Below, in pieces: positions 36,560 to 49,791 of a DNA stretch of 64,000 nucleotides (its first letter is position 1; every line of letters starts with the position of its first letter). The DNA is from Odiellus spinosus (taxonomy: Eukaryota; Arthropoda; Arachnida; Opiliones; Phalangiidae): contig OY987231.1 of assembly GCA_963920705.1 (NCBI GenBank), positions 21,863,024 through 21,927,023 of the forward strand, given 5' to 3'. A model generated the notes under the pieces. The model was not told where the DNA came from, searched no databases, and worked only from the letters and a program-made list of their open reading frames with translations. Position numbers and translations under genes: made by a program.

Positions 36560-37014
36560 TAATCCACTGGAGTAAAAAAAATTACAACCCAATATTAAGC
36601 TAGAAAAGGGATGCATGGAGTTTGATGTCTCGTAGTTAACCGGCGAAACAAAGACCGCACTGTATTTCCACATAAAAAGTTTAAATTAGGCTTAGAGGGC
36701 TCGCGCTTTATTTCCACAGTTATTGCCTCCTCGATCATGCGGCGCGCGCTTCGGCACTCGCACTATAGGCTGAGCGCGAGCACCGCCGAAGCACGTGATC
36801 GAGTAAAACGTTTAAAATTAGGCTTAGCTCGCGCGCGCTTTCGCTTGTTCGTCGGTGACCCCTTAACTACGAGAAATCGAACTCTTTATGGATTATTCTT
36901 AAGCCTACTTTTCTGGTAAGTTAAAAATTGATTTCTTGCTTAGCATTATTTTTTACTAAAGGCCGATTTAAACGATAAGGAATGGCTTGTCGTGTTTGTA
37001 TTCTCTCTTTAAAG
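36560..37014. mobile_element. Foldback MITE family C, copy 5, diverged
   Basis: The right part is recognisable (TAAGCCTACTTTTCTGGTAAG, then GATTTAAACGATAAGGAATGGC, then CTCTCTTTAAAGG). The left part retains CCACTGGAGTAAAAAAAATT and ATTAAGCTAGAAA but lacks the terminal AGGGAG. The GC-rich centre is unlike the other copies. Confidence 0.65.
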
Positions 37015-37714
37015 GAATAATACCACGATCTCGTCAAACTTTGAACTGTCAATCCCTAATTTCGTGATTATTGAAAATATGGGCATGAATTGTACTGTGT
37101 TGAATTTGAGAGCCGTCTATGTATTTTCAGTAAATTTTGAAATGGCAACGTTCTCGATATTCAAGCCCAATATTCCCAACAGTTACGAAATTTTGTCATT
37201 AATGTAAGAGCTCCCTTCGTCTGTTTTCTAACCTAAGAGTCGCAGCGTAGGCTTAATCCCGTTTCTTTTTTTGGGGTGTAACAATTTTATTACATAATCA
37301 AATACATTCTTTTTGGCGAAAAAACAAGAATATTGTGGATTAACCCTACAGTTTTTCGATACTTGAAATGTCCCCTTATCGATAAGGAAATCACGTGGCC
37401 AAAATTACTTTAAATGAACCATCACTCAAAAAATAACAATGATAAAAAATGTTTTTATTGTTAAGAGCGCAAAAAAATATTACTAATTTACATCTGTACA
37501 AAAAGGCTGTGGCATTTGGTTTATTCGAGCTTCCCCGCAGTTTAGCGCATTAATTAAATAAATAGTCTTATTTCTTAAAGTTTCTTATCTATTGATACAC
37601 TCGCGATACCGGTATTTGGGTAGTTTTTTCATGGGTTTCCGCGCGCGTTCGCTAAAATCTGGACCAAAAGGCTTAGTCCTGGTCTTTTAATTAATTAAAA
37701 CGAACGTTGATTAT
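37015..37714. other. Intergenic DNA including the cadherin 3' end
   Basis: No exon is seen. On the minus strand an AATAAA signal lies at 37520-37525 and another near 37453, both suitable for ending the cadherin transcript. Confidence 0.5.
37520..37525 (-). terminator. AATAAA poly(A) signal, cadherin gene
   Basis: Read on the minus strand, AATAAA lies about 190 nt after the predicted cadherin stop at 37715-37717. This gives a 3' untranslated region of about 210 nt. Confidence 0.45.
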
Positions 37715-40700
37715 TTAATTTTCCCATAATCTTAACAGACATTCTTGGCACCAATGACTATGTTGAAGAATGTATCGCTTATCGAAGAGTTGGGAAACTC
37801 CTGTAAGACTGCGCATCTGGTGGTACGGTGTTGGTTTCTTGCCAGTCAAAGATTCTTTGGTGCCTGCCCAAAGATGAACGAAGAAACAAAGAAGTGGTAA
37901 GTGAATATTTTATTCACTTTCTTATCGAAGATTTTAAAAGTACTTACGGTGAGTGACTCATGATAACTGAAGCATTTCTGTGAAAAGAAAAGGTGAAAAA
38001 TATTTGAAGTATCATACTGAACTTGCAAAGCGAACGATTTTAGTTTACTAAATATTTAGGTTTAGTCTTAAGTAGATAATCTGTGAAGCTCCGTTCACAT
38101 TAGCAAGAAGGATCAGATAAGGAGAGGAAATGTGGGGCTGCGTTGAGTTAGAGAGAGAAGAGCCAACCTCCCACTCGGGTGGAAAGGGGGGGAAAGGAAA
38201 TTCTCGAGGTAAACTGTTGTCACGTGTTCGCTAGCTAGCGCGTCTCATAAAGGATTCGTTTTACCCACGTGACAACAATTTACCACGAAGCATCTCTACC
38301 CCCGTCTGTCCCCCGTTCTCCCAGAGTGGGAGTTTAGGCCGACGCAGTAGGAGCCGCGCGGTTCCCACTTTTCCTCTCCTTATCTGATCCTTCTTGACAT
38401 TAGACACCTTGAAATTTTTTTTTTTGACACATTTTCTTCAAGTGGTAGTCTACTTGAGATCTAATTTAATTAACTTAGTGTTTAATACTCACGAGGGTAA
38501 TGTTGGTCCCATAGTGTTATCTGCAAAATTAGTTGATTAGGTTAAGAATGAAACTCGAAGTATACTATCTTACATTTTTGAAGTCTGGCTGCTTTCCTTT
38601 TAAATCGCGAAAACAACCAGCAAACGAGAACTGTTACGGCAGTTGCAACGACAGCAATCAGGGCCGCTAAGATTATTATGAAAAGTTCAGCCCAACTAAT
38701 TGAATACGCTGTTTTGCTCGATGCGCATGACTAAATTAAAAATTTTAATCAGATTAACGTTGATGTTTTCCATTTGGGCAAAATTATCTTTACAGCCATG
38801 GATCAAATTATTTTTTTAATGATGCTCCATGGTTGCGATAAAGTTTTCCCAGCACCATAAGACATTGTAAAATTGGCTGAATTAACAAATTATATTACTT
38901 CAATTTTGACAACACTATAATTTTTGAACAAGACATCGAGTTTAGGTGAGACTTTGCTGTCCAAAACCTTAAGTACTTTGTCTGTTGGTAGAACCGCGTC
39001 ATTTTGAATTACTTGAAAACAGGAACCAGTACTAAAAGTAGTCTTAAATATTAAAAACCTATAACAACTTAAAAATGAGTATTAAGACGTAATACCTTTC
39101 AAAATCTAGACTTCCATCTTTTCGACTATAGAATTGTGTATCGTATATGTTTACCATTGCTGGTTGTGGTAAAGCCGCTCTAAGTTCCCTTTAAAGTTAA
39201 TTGAAAACAAGATAATATTATAATTTAACTTTGAAATCTTTAACTAAGCTACTATCAGAAGCCGATGAAACCCTCCTTTGAAGTCTACTACTCCAATGTT
39301 CCATATAGCGCTCCTCTCTGTATGGGTAAAATTCCCAATTTTACGAGTTAGAAGGGGTCCTACTTCATCCCCCCTTGTCTACCGAAAATTGGAAATTCTC
39401 TCTTTCCACAAACGACGACGTTTTTTGGACGAACTCCAAGGCTGCTAGAGATATTCGCTCGACGAGCTCTCGCTCCGAAAACATCTACCGTTAGGAGGCG
39501 TACGGATCGCGCCTTTTCAGAATAACCCATACAGAGAGGGGTAGACAAGACCCGGGAGTAATAGACTTCGAAGGAGGGTTTCATCGGCTTCTGTTACTAT
39601 TTACCTTTGGAACTTGGGTAAACTTTCTTGAACCTCGTTGGGTTGTTTCCCAAACACAAACTTCATAAGATCTCTGTCGTGCAGCACGTAAACCTATTGT
39701 ATACGTTGTATAATATAAATTTTATACTCATCTTGACTCGAGAAAACGGTCATGACGCGCGTACCTTTATGTTAGCAACTGCTATATTTAATTTACTGGC
39801 GGAACTTTGAGCTTCAACTTTTATATTAAAAAATCCACCGGCGAATTTACCGAGGGATTGACTAACTTTGATAACCCCTGTTTTGGCATTAACCTCGAAG
39901 AAGCCCATGATTTCTTTGGATTCCTTTGACGAGAACTGGTCATAATATTCATTAGTTAAAGGTTTATATTATAAAAACATTAGATATAGAAAATACTTGA
40001 GTGTAAGATATGCTCTTAATGCTATACGTAACGTCACCCGATGACGAATCTGGGTCAATTGCTTTCACGGTTATAATTTCTGTTCCTACTTCTGCCGTTA
40101 GTCTTACGCCTATAAATGTGTAGATGCTATTTTTATAATCTCACCGCCTTGAATTGCATCATGTATAAATATATGTACTAATAAGTATCTTACCAATATC
40201 ATACATATTTTGATCAAAAACAGGAGGATTATCGTCAATATCTTCGACTTTAATTTTTACTTGTATTTCTGATAGATCTTTAGGATCGTATTTCTTTGTA
40301 TGTTCACGATTGGTCTTTGACGGTTTGTTCACTTTTATAGTTAACAAGTAGTCTCCATTTTGCTCTCTGTCCAAACGATTTTTTATGAAGATTTCACCGT
40401 CATTTGTGAATGTTCTTCTGACGTCGAATACGTCATTTTGGTTTCCATCTATTTATAAATATCCAAGTGTTCCAGAACTTCGATTAAATGTTCAAAACAT
40501 TGGTGTAGGCTACGAAATCCAGACCCTCTCGCGTCCCATGACGCTAGGCTCAGTTTACTTAAACAATGCCCTGAGTCCACAAGCTCGTCACGGACTTTGG
40601 TCCTCGTTGCTAAGCAACTGGAGAAAACGAGAGTATTTTTGCACTTACCAACAATGTGATAGTCTATGATGGCGTTGTCTCCTTTATCAGGGTCGTAAGC

Positions 40701-43700
40701 TTGGACTTTCCCAATTACTGTATTAACCGCCGTTTCTTCTTTCACAACTATGTCAATTGGTACAGAGTTCTGTGAAGAGAAAGTGTTACCAGTGTTAGTT
40801 TCAACTATCATTTTTAAAACTTACTTCTGGTCTGCTAAATTTTGGTTCATTGTCATCAACGTCCATGACGTAAATATACAGAACTTGGTGCGCTTCTTGA
40901 GGTGGTACGCCAAAGTCTTGCGCAACGACAATCATCTATATAATTCGAAATTATTAGTTTTCATCACTTCATGAGTTTAACGACGGTTGTTGAAGTACCG
41001 TGTAGTTCTCTTTCCTTTCCCGGTCTAATTGAGCGCTAGTCGTTATCACTCCAGATACGGCATCGATGACAAAATCTCCATTTGACGAATGTTCATCATC
41101 TAGGAAACGATAACCAACTCGTCCTTTCGTCGTGTCTACTGTGTCAGGGTCGAAAGCGATGACATTAAACACTACGGAACCAATCGTAGCGTTCTGCAAG
41201 AAAGATTAGATTAGTCAACGTATGTTTTTTGCCTAATGATCTCCAAGTGTCACATTTACTTCGTGTATATGCGCCGTTTCTCCCGCAACTGGTTTCACGA
41301 ACTGGGGCACTCCGTCATTGGACGATACATCACCCACAATAATCATGGCAGCGACGTCCGAATGAAGTGGTGGGCTACCATTGTCCGTAGCTCTGATGCT
41401 TATCATGTACGGCTCTTTCCTACCTTTACCCGTCAGTGGTCTGACAACCGACACCATTCCAGTATTGGAATCAATAGTAAAGAAACCTTGAATAGTATTT
41501 AAATTCAGCGTTACTGTTTGAATAATTGAGGTTCTAAGATAGAAATACATACGCGCTGGTCCTTCATTATCATCGTACACCACGGAATAATGGACTTCAC
41601 CATTTCTTCCATCATCTGGATCTGTGGCACCCACAGTCAGTACGCTAAACCCGGTCGGGACATTTTCCGGAACAACGGCAGTATACATTGGTTTATTGAA
41701 GAGTGGAGGGTTGTCATTTTCATCAAGTAGTCTTATCATTACCTAAAGAAAGACGCAAATTGTTAAATATGGTCAACTTAGGTTAACAATCTCAATTGAT
41801 ACTTCTATTTCAAAGTATATTTACCAAAACGGATGTCTTTCGCTGACTTTCGCTGTCATCGGGACTATCACTGGCAGTTACTAACAAGTTGTAGACCGCT
41901 TGTTTCTCGCGGTCCAAACTGGAACCGTTTTTGACTTGAATCGAACCCTTTCTTTCATCAATTACGAAGACGTCACTACCATCTCCTGACAGAGAGTAGC
42001 GAATGCTGCCATATTTTTTCTCCGAATCCAAATCAGTCGCGTTGACGGTAATTAAAACCGCCGGATATTTCACCGTTTCCGAAACCGACGTTTCGTACGA
42101 CTGTTAAATTTTGGATTATCCATCAAACCCTCTCAATTATTTTAAGCTGAAAGTTAAAACTTACGTCTTTGGAGAAAACTGGACTATTGTCGTTGATATC
42201 CGTTATATTTATGACTACATTGGCGATACTAGTTCTATCTTCGGCTCTAGCGATGATTTGAAAAGTTAGGAACTTCTCATTCATGACTTCGTAGTCCAAC
42301 CTTCTGTTAATCGTAACGGTTCCTGATATTGGATTAATTACAACGTAGCCACCGGGATTTGAACCGGGTGTTATTTGAAAGTTCTTCACGGGTTGATGTT
42401 TGATCGGGTCATAGGCCGACAATGAAAGCAGGACTGAACCTATCGCTCCTTCTTCCGGAACGGTGAGTTCGATCTTGGGATCTGACAGTGTCCAGGGAGA
42501 TGGAAATATTGGTTTCGTCTCCGTTAACGATTGAATGTAGATGGTCAAATCGGCTGTATAATCATTTATTTTAATTATTTTTTTTTAATTGTCGTTAGAT
42601 TGCCCACATGAATTAATATCTCACCGGTTGCCTCTTGTTTTGAAACATTCGCATTAGGTATCGCGTTCAAATCTTCCGCCATGATTGTCAATGAGATGAC
42701 GGCGGCTGCGTTGTAGTCTAATGGCTTGTTGACAATGACTTGCCCACTTGTACCGTTAATTGCGAAGGCGGTCTAAATATTATAGTTTTATTTGGCCTGA
42801 CGCTTATCATTTAAATCGTGCTTAATTAACTTACTTTAAAGTTTTGTTGAGTATTAGGCGCGACAACAGTTCCGGTTTTGTCCCTAGCAGTTATTGGTTC
42901 AACAATTGAGTATTTAAGTTTGGCATTCTCATCCGGGTCTTTAGCGCTTATAGTTATAACTGGATCCCCTGGTTTTAAGCCTTAAATGATGATATGATAT
43001 TAAGTCTTTATAATTTGGATCTCATAGAATCATTCGGTTAGTTTTACCTTCGGATATATACTGAACATAAGATTCTTGTATAAAAACTGGAGGCTTGTTG
43101 TTAACGTCCTGTACCATGACTGTGATAGTTGTGGTTGCCGTTTGCTGTACTGGGGCACCCATATCAACCGCGTAAACAACGACTTTAAAGCTATCTCCGA
43201 AAAGATCCCTATCCAATTGAGCCGTGGTCGAGACCTGAACCAAACCAGATTGTTCGTCTACGACGAAATTATCCCTGGATCCGCTAGCCGTGTAAAATCG
43301 AATTGCAGAATCTGGTCCATCAGGATCAGTTGCGGATACTTTAAAAATTTTAGTTTCAGGAGCCGCGTCTTCCTTAACCGTTGCCTTGTAAGGTTCTCCG
43401 AAAAATTCTGGAGCTCCGTAATTTTCTTTCTAAATCATTATTTGATCTAGTTTTAATTGAATTCAAATCACTAATGAACTTATCATCGTTACTTACCCTG
43501 ACTTTAATGATGAGTTTAGTTTCTGACGTTAAGGGTGGATTACCCGAATCAGTGCCTTCGATCGTTAACCTAATTTGTCCCGATTTACCAGGAGTTTCGT
43601 CGTATTTTAAGTAATTAGTCAATGTGACTTCACCAGTTCTAGGATGTATTCTTATTGGGATTGGTTCGTATAATTCTCCCTCATTTTGTATAGTGTACGT

Positions 43701-46700
43701 AACTTCACCACCGCCTTGAGTAGGACCATCGATATCCGTCGCCTGGGAAATATAATACCTAATTAATTTTTATCATCAAAATATATTCTATTGTTTAAAT
43801 AATATATATTATTTTTCTACGTATTTTTATATAACTTTTAAATTATTATCCAAACCTTAAACCTTTTACCTTAATGAACAATGGAGGAGTAAAGTTATAC
43901 ACTTTCTCTTGAATCTCTCTTATGTACTCCTCATTTTGAAAAACGGGATAATTATCGTTCAAATCGAGAATCTGAACGAATATATTAACGGATGTGATCT
44001 TTCCGTCTCCATCCTGAGCATCGTACGTCAAGGAATAGCCTTGTTGTACTTCGTAGTCCAAACAAGACTTATCGAAACATTCGGCTACCGTAATCACCCC
44101 GCTTTCTGGGTCGACGGTGAATCTGTATTTTCACCATTAAATCATTAATTCATTTAACTTTTTAAAAAAATTTTAATTTCGCGTGGTTTAACTATGTAAA
44201 CTTACTTATCGGATCCTTTCAAGGCATACGTGATACGACCGTAACTCCCACTATCAGCGTCAGTTGCCTTAAAGTAAATTTTAAATTATGGCTAATTAAA
44301 TAATCAGATCCCGTCCGTATTCCCTTTACGAGTTCCATAAATCATTGAGTTGACAATAGGGAAAAGTGTTGGGAAGTCTCTCAGGGTTGACACGCAGTCG
44401 ATATTTTTGCGGGAAATGGGTGGGGGATTAATACTTACTCGAAGGGTGAAAACGGGCGTGCCTGAAGGGGTATTTTCGGGGACTTCCACTTGGTATTGTC
44501 GGTGGGTGAAAATCGGAGCATTGTCGTTGGCATCGAATAAATTGATGGTTACGTCGGAGTATGTCGTGGTCATATTCTCCTGTTCGGCTTTTATCTAGCG
44601 GAAAAGATCGAAAGGAAAGGCGTTCATTGGGAATTCAAAAGGGATACATTGGGGTTGGCTTAACTCGCGACGCGTTTCTAATTGGGTTGGGCGCCAGCCT
44701 TACTGATTTCATTTATTTTAACGAAGCCAAACCGTCACTTTTGGTCTTAATGAAAAGTCTTTATTGTAACAAATGATTTGCTCAAAATTTTGAATGTTGG
44801 ACAACTTGCCTACCGTTTTTTCCGAGTTGTAATTTTAGATTTCAACTTATTTTGTATAAATGTGTGTATTTGATAATTTAATTTAAAACTGAGCGTCCTG
44901 GTTCATCAATATTAATATCTACCCTGCAACGCGTTAATTTGTTTCTTCCCACAATAAATTCGAATTGTTTCGAACAGAAGAAATGCAAAGTTAAATGTCC
45001 TGAATTAATTAGTAAATATTTCCAAATACTGGGCAGATGGTAAAGGGTAGAAGATCTGTAATTTTTATAATTTCACATTCTTCTAAGCAATTTCCGAATG
45101 ATCCCCAAGCTGTAGCTTAATCAATAATTCATAACCTGGTAAAAACTAACCTTATCGAAAAACCAATCTTACTGAAATTTAATTTTTATACAACAATCAA
45201 TTCTTTTTCGGGTGATAAAATGGCTAGATTGCGTCAAAATAATTTTATAAAAAAAGGGGGCTCACCCTGAACTGGAAAAACCTCTTGTCAGGGTCCTCAT
45301 AGTCCAACATGGAGGCATCGATCACTTTTACGACGACCGGTGTACGGCCCACAGCCATTGCTGGGAATATTGAAAATACACCTTCGGAATTGTGAACGTT
45401 TTCAATGGACAAGGCGAATTTGGCGTTGTCACCCTGATTGCGAAAGATAACGCGCATTAAGGATTAATGATTTTAAACATCGGCACCCATATTAATAGAG
45501 TTAATGGCGAAATATCGTGGTATGCCTGCTTGATATCATATATAAGTTTATAACTAATGATCCATATATATTAGAACATAATCAATTCGAAATTTCAGTA
45601 TCTACCGCGGATAAAAACCTCCTTTGAAGTCAATTATTCTAACATTAGATTAATAGACATCAAAGGATTATTTTATCGGCTTCTGCTCCTATACATATCT
45701 CTATATTTTGGTTTCAAATATAGATAAGGGTGACTCTAGTTTTGCCAGTACTAAAATTTCAATTGATTCTGACTTATGCGTTGTAAAGAGAATTAGCCTA
45801 GCATGATGGGCGTTGCTTCAGTAGTAATTTTATCCTTATATCTTTCCGCAAAATCTACTTGCGATGCCTGTAATATACTCGAGAGTTGGCAACACAGAGT
45901 TTTAATTTTGGGTAACACAACTGCTTTTACCGAAATTTCTTAGAAGTTTTGGCGCCAACAGGGCAAATAAAACAAATGCAGAAACATAGCCTGAAAATGT
46001 TGGTATGGTAGTTGAAATGACCATGAACTCGTTAAGTTAAGAGTCCTTCATATCAGATGATTTTATTTAAATTTATATGATGTTCAAATGTCGTCAAAAT
46101 GTTAATATTTACCCAAAAAGATCACAAGATATAAACATATGAAGATATTTATAAATTAACTTACAACATCCCCATCACTGACTGAAATATCCAGTCCTGG
46201 CAATGGCGTGTTGTTTCCAATGTCCTCAGTCACGGTTAGGTTGAATTCGTCTTGGTTAAAAATTGGTGGTTGGTCGTTCACGTCCCCTACTACTATGGTC
46301 ACGTTAGCCAAAGTTGAAGACCCCGTTGGTTTACCATCTTCCAACTCGGTGGCTTTAATTTGAAACAAATATAATCCTCCGTTGTTTAAAATCTCTGGAT
46401 CTTCACGATCGAAAGGAACTGTTGAGGTTTCTAATACGGCCGAATAAACACCCTTGCCATTGTACGTGGTACTTGACAATGATATGTAGCCTTTGTTATC
46501 TATGGATATTATAAAATTTTAATATAATATAAAAAATATTCTGAAAAAGCTTATTATGAAATGGCTAAAACTTTTAAACTTCTATAGACTACATTGTAAT
46601 TAACTTTAAATTATTTTGATTTATATTTAACACATAAAACAATACTAAAACTTATATAGCTAAGCTATTTGCTAATTTGAATTGCGTTTTCAAAGTTCCA

Positions 46701-49127
46701 CTTCAAGGTTAAATAATTAGGCTATTATTCCTCACGCATTTCGTAGCAAATAAAGTGAGTTTGGCTTAGAGCATTGAAGTTTGAAACTAAAATGTTTAAA
46801 ATTAACAGAAAACCATCAAAAAATGGTGTCAGCCTAACTACAACGATATTTTGTGTGTATGTGTGTGGGTGAATTATCTATATAGCATTTCAGACATTGA
46901 TTAGTAATTACCATTTTCTGTGGTAATTTCCAAAGGTCTATATTCGCCGGTATCTCCATCTTTTGCAAAAACTTTGAGTATTTGTGTACCCTGTGATTAG
47001 AGACTTGAAAATTAGCAGATATTAATTAGTTATTTCTATTTATATCATTATTTACCGGTGCAGAATTTTCTTGTACAGTGGCTGAAAATGGGGCGTTAGT
47101 AAAAACGGGTGGTTGATCTTGTACGTCTTTAACGGTAATTACAACCCTTGCCGTTTGATTTAGTCGTTTATAATCCGCCATATCCTTAAAAAGAAATAAA
47201 CCCCGAAATTATTAATGTTTAAAAATAGGTATTTTTCTGTCAAAAGATATTTTTTTTTATTTTTTTTTTCGTAATTAAATACCTCCGCATATAAAACCAT
47301 AGTATAACTGGTTTTCTCTTCGTAATCGAGTTTTTCTTTAAGGATAATCTCGCCTCTATATCTCCCTCGAAATAACTTTACTAAATGAACGTTGAACTTG
47401 TCACACGCCTCGGGTGACTGGAATTAGTGGAAAAATAAATATTTTACATTATTTTTTTTTAAGGGGGGTATTCCGTATCTAATTAGACGGAAAGTATCTT
47501 AATTTTTTAATTATAAATACCGCTTCTTTCGAGCAAGTTAGTTTAATATCGGAATTAAGACCCTCATCGGCGTCGCTAACTAAAATTCCCGTGTAGATTA
47601 CCGAGCCGGCGGTCGTGTTCTATATCGGGAAGGAAATAGCTTTTTTTATTTCCGATTATTTTTAAATTTAGCTTCGGAAATGATTACTTCTGGTAATGAA
47701 AAGGCGTAAGGAACGTTTTGAAAAACGGGTGGGTTGTCATTTACGTCGACGATAGTAATCTCTCGTTTGACGGAAACAGTATTTGATTCTTTTCCCTGGA
47801 AGGTTTGATCGGAAACGCTAGCGATCACGTCGATGGTCGCTTCCTTTTCCCTGTCTAAAGCTTTGATAAGCGTGACCACTCCCGTGTCTTTATTCACGGA
47901 AAATGAATCTCCGCTGATGTAGTACGTAACTCTGGTGTTTTCCGGGTCTCTACCTCGTAGAGTGTACACCGGTGTGCCTATGGGTGTTTTATTTTTTAAT
48001 AATTATCCATTTAAAAAAAAAAAATGCCATGAAATTCTACTTTCAGACATGCCACCATATTTTTAGTTTAAGTTATTATTAGTGAGTATATTTGAAAAAA
48101 GTATATGGATTTGTTTAACAGCGATTTAATTAGTCTAATAACACGTACCGAAATTATTTAATTTATTTAATTACCCATCGTGAATAGTTTTGATACAAGT
48201 GTGTGCTAGATCACGAATGTTTTCTTTAAAGGGCGAATGCAACCTAACAACAAGTGGTAGTAAAGTCCCCAATTGTTTTTAATTCGTTCGATGCCATGAA
48301 GTTTCTTCGTTTATTTATAAAATACGTGCATATTTAATACACTTTTTCATTGAAATGACTATGGAGAGAAAGAAAGAGGGACATTTAGCAAACCTCGAAT
48401 GTTTCTCTAAAGCATCGTTCCCCACTAGAGCCTTTGAAAGAGTTTTTAACAGCCCCGGAAAGGTCAAATTGCGTAAATAAGGGGTCAGCTGTAAAGATCT
48501 TGAGTCATTTCAACGTGTCTATGCCTAGTAGCTTAAGTTAAAACTGTCAGTTGCTCTTTCCTCCACGTTATTCATCCAAGAATCGACGTACGGGAAGTGG
48601 TGGTCTCTCTCTCACTCCTCCGTTTCGTCTAGTCCCGATTCCAGGCTATACTTCAAATAAGAGGAGCGACTGCTATAGTCAAATCTGGGGGGGGTCAAAT
48701 CCCATACAGGTGAAAACGAATGACCACTGATATCTCAAATTGATCTCATTTTCATGATTTCCACGAAAAGTTACCACTCTATTAGTTTTCGCAACTCTAA
48801 CTTAATAACTAACGTCAGGGTAAATAAACAGAACGGTACTCTCTTTGATAACTCTGGACTATCTTGGAATTTAACTTCAATTAATTTGTAGGTTTAGTAC
48901 TTACCAACAAGCGTGTCTTCTTTTATTTTGAATCCTTTTAAATCTCCACCAGTTACGAAAACCGGCTGACGATTTATTTGCGCCGCAACTATTAAAAAAC
49001 AACTTGTAATTAATGATCCAAATAGAGGCGTAAAACACGCAAATTTAAATAAACTGAAACACGTACCCAACGAACATAACGGAATGATACTCAATAAAAT
49101 CCACATTTTACGAGACACAGAAACCAT
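37715..49127 (-). CDS. Cad87A: Cadherin-87A-like protein, 31 exons, about 1809 aa, apparently complete
   Basis: Single-pass calcium-dependent adhesion protein of the plasma membrane. Exons in transcript order: 49067-49127, 48905-48988, 47688-47977, 47521-47619, 47283-47417, 47056-47184, 46912-46990, 46165-46499, 45266-45433, 44439-44594, 44206-44267, 43870-44122, 43497-43742, 43048-43429, 42835-42980, 42625-42772, 42165-42553, 41825-42100, 41553-41742, 41260-41486, 40999-41193, 40825-40935, 40649-40769, 40194-40448, 39997-40109, 39765-39923, 39605-39693, 39096-39188, 38899-39031, 38574-38730, 37715-37863. Every junction keeps phase (5430 nt). A signal peptide (KMWILLSIIPLCSL) precedes 14 cadherin repeats with DxNDNxPxF, DRE and A-[TK]-D-x-D motifs (VDVNDNPPVF, DANDNAPIF). 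Then come VNIYDTQFYSRKDGSLDFER and a helix after SWAELF (LAALIAVVATAVTVLVCWLF). TPVYTLRGRDPE, AVGRTPVVVKV and the overall layout match what I recall of insect Cad87A (about 1975 aa in Drosophila). The last exon, giving a tail of about 48 codons, is the least certain. Reading on from exon 30 would instead stop after 11 codons. Confidence 0.94.
38104..38396 (-). mobile_element. MITE family B, copy 3
   Basis: The 293-bp copy, inverted relative to the others, is flanked by a perfect 7-bp duplication, ACATTAG. It lies in the last cadherin intron. Confidence 0.97.
39256..39593 (-). mobile_element. MITE family A, copy 7, next to a splice donor
   Basis: The 338-bp copy has flanking 7-mers CTACTAT and TTACTAT that match at six of seven positions. 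It lies in the cadherin intron between exons 27 and 28. Only 11 bp (39594-39604) separate it from exon 27, so the donor reads GTAAATAGTAA and then the transposon begins. Confidence 0.96.
44595..45265. other. Cadherin intron 9
   Basis: A 671-bp intron between exons 9 and 10. Short open frames on the plus strand here have no recognised content. No repeat family is identified. Confidence 0.6.
45596..45684. mobile_element. MITE family A relic, internally deleted
   Basis: Only the two ends remain, as AAAAACCTCCTTTGAAGTCA and ATTTTATCGGCTTCTG with about 20 bp between. The first bases of the left end have mutated. It lies in a cadherin intron. Confidence 0.8.
45685..46164. other. Cadherin intron 8, remainder
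   Basis: This is AT-rich intronic sequence with no exon or repeat that I can identify. Confidence 0.55.
46500..46911. other. Cadherin intron 7
   Basis: A 412-bp AT-rich intron with a short GT run near 46852-46868. Nothing else is identified. Confidence 0.6.
47978..48904. other. Cadherin intron 2
   Basis: A 927-bp intron holding a solo terminus of family C at 48230-48264. The rest shows no exon. A short run of G at 48688-48695 and CTCTCT words near 48606 are the only notable composition features. Confidence 0.6.
48230..48264. mobile_element. Solo terminus of foldback MITE family C
   Basis: After TTAA (48226-48229) the sequence reads AGGGCGAATGCAACCTAACA and then leaves the family consensus. 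It is a truncated insertion or a remnant after internal deletion. Confidence 0.75.
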
Positions 49128-49791
49128 TTTATCATAAATTTTTGGACGGCAAATTTCACGACATCTCTACTCTTACTCAAAATTCCTATAAAAATCAAAC
49201 AAAAACGTCCTTAAATGAAATTTTCCATACATTTTTTGAAAAAGTTTCAATGACAAATAAACGAGGCGATTTCCTTCTCAACGCGTGACGGATAATCGTT
49301 TTTAAAACGATCTATCTCGTTAACTAAATTCACTTATTCCGTTTTTATTTAATCTTGAAATGATACTGAACCGAATACTGGAGAAGCTTGAATTAAAAAT
49401 CAAATCTTTTAACTTTAACTTCGGTATAATTTCATGTTGGAAAATTCCGAAAATCTTCAAATGAAGCGTGAACACGATGAATATATACTAGCTTAATTCA
49501 AGCGTACCGTATAAAAATAAAAGTGCTTTTTAACTTCTTTGAAACGCTCTTTGACTCTATTTAAAGTCTTTATAATCTAAATTTTAGGAATTTTAACATT
49601 TTAAATTTTTAAACAATTTCACACGATTGTAAAATTAACTAAACTTTAAAAGTTATCTGGGTCGGCACGAGATTCAACTCTCAATTATATAAGTTAGACT
49701 TAAAAAAATGGTTACGGTAGTCGCTCTTCTGTGTCTTCGAGGTAAAACTGATTAACATGCCTTTATTAGCCATAGAATTAAAGTGAGACGG
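49128..49791. other. Upstream region of the cadherin gene
   Basis: No coding exon is seen. On the minus strand a TATATATT word lies near 49477-49484, about 350 bp upstream of the start codon, but without an initiator it is weak evidence for the promoter. Confidence 0.35.

Noticed and set aside
36737-36919. 60-codon open frame rich in Arg and Leu
   Set aside because: It lies in the GC-rich centre of a diverged foldback MITE, which explains both composition and openness.
40385-41502. Plus-strand open frames over the cadherin exons
   Set aside because: These are shadows of the minus-strand coding exons, which carry the cadherin motifs.
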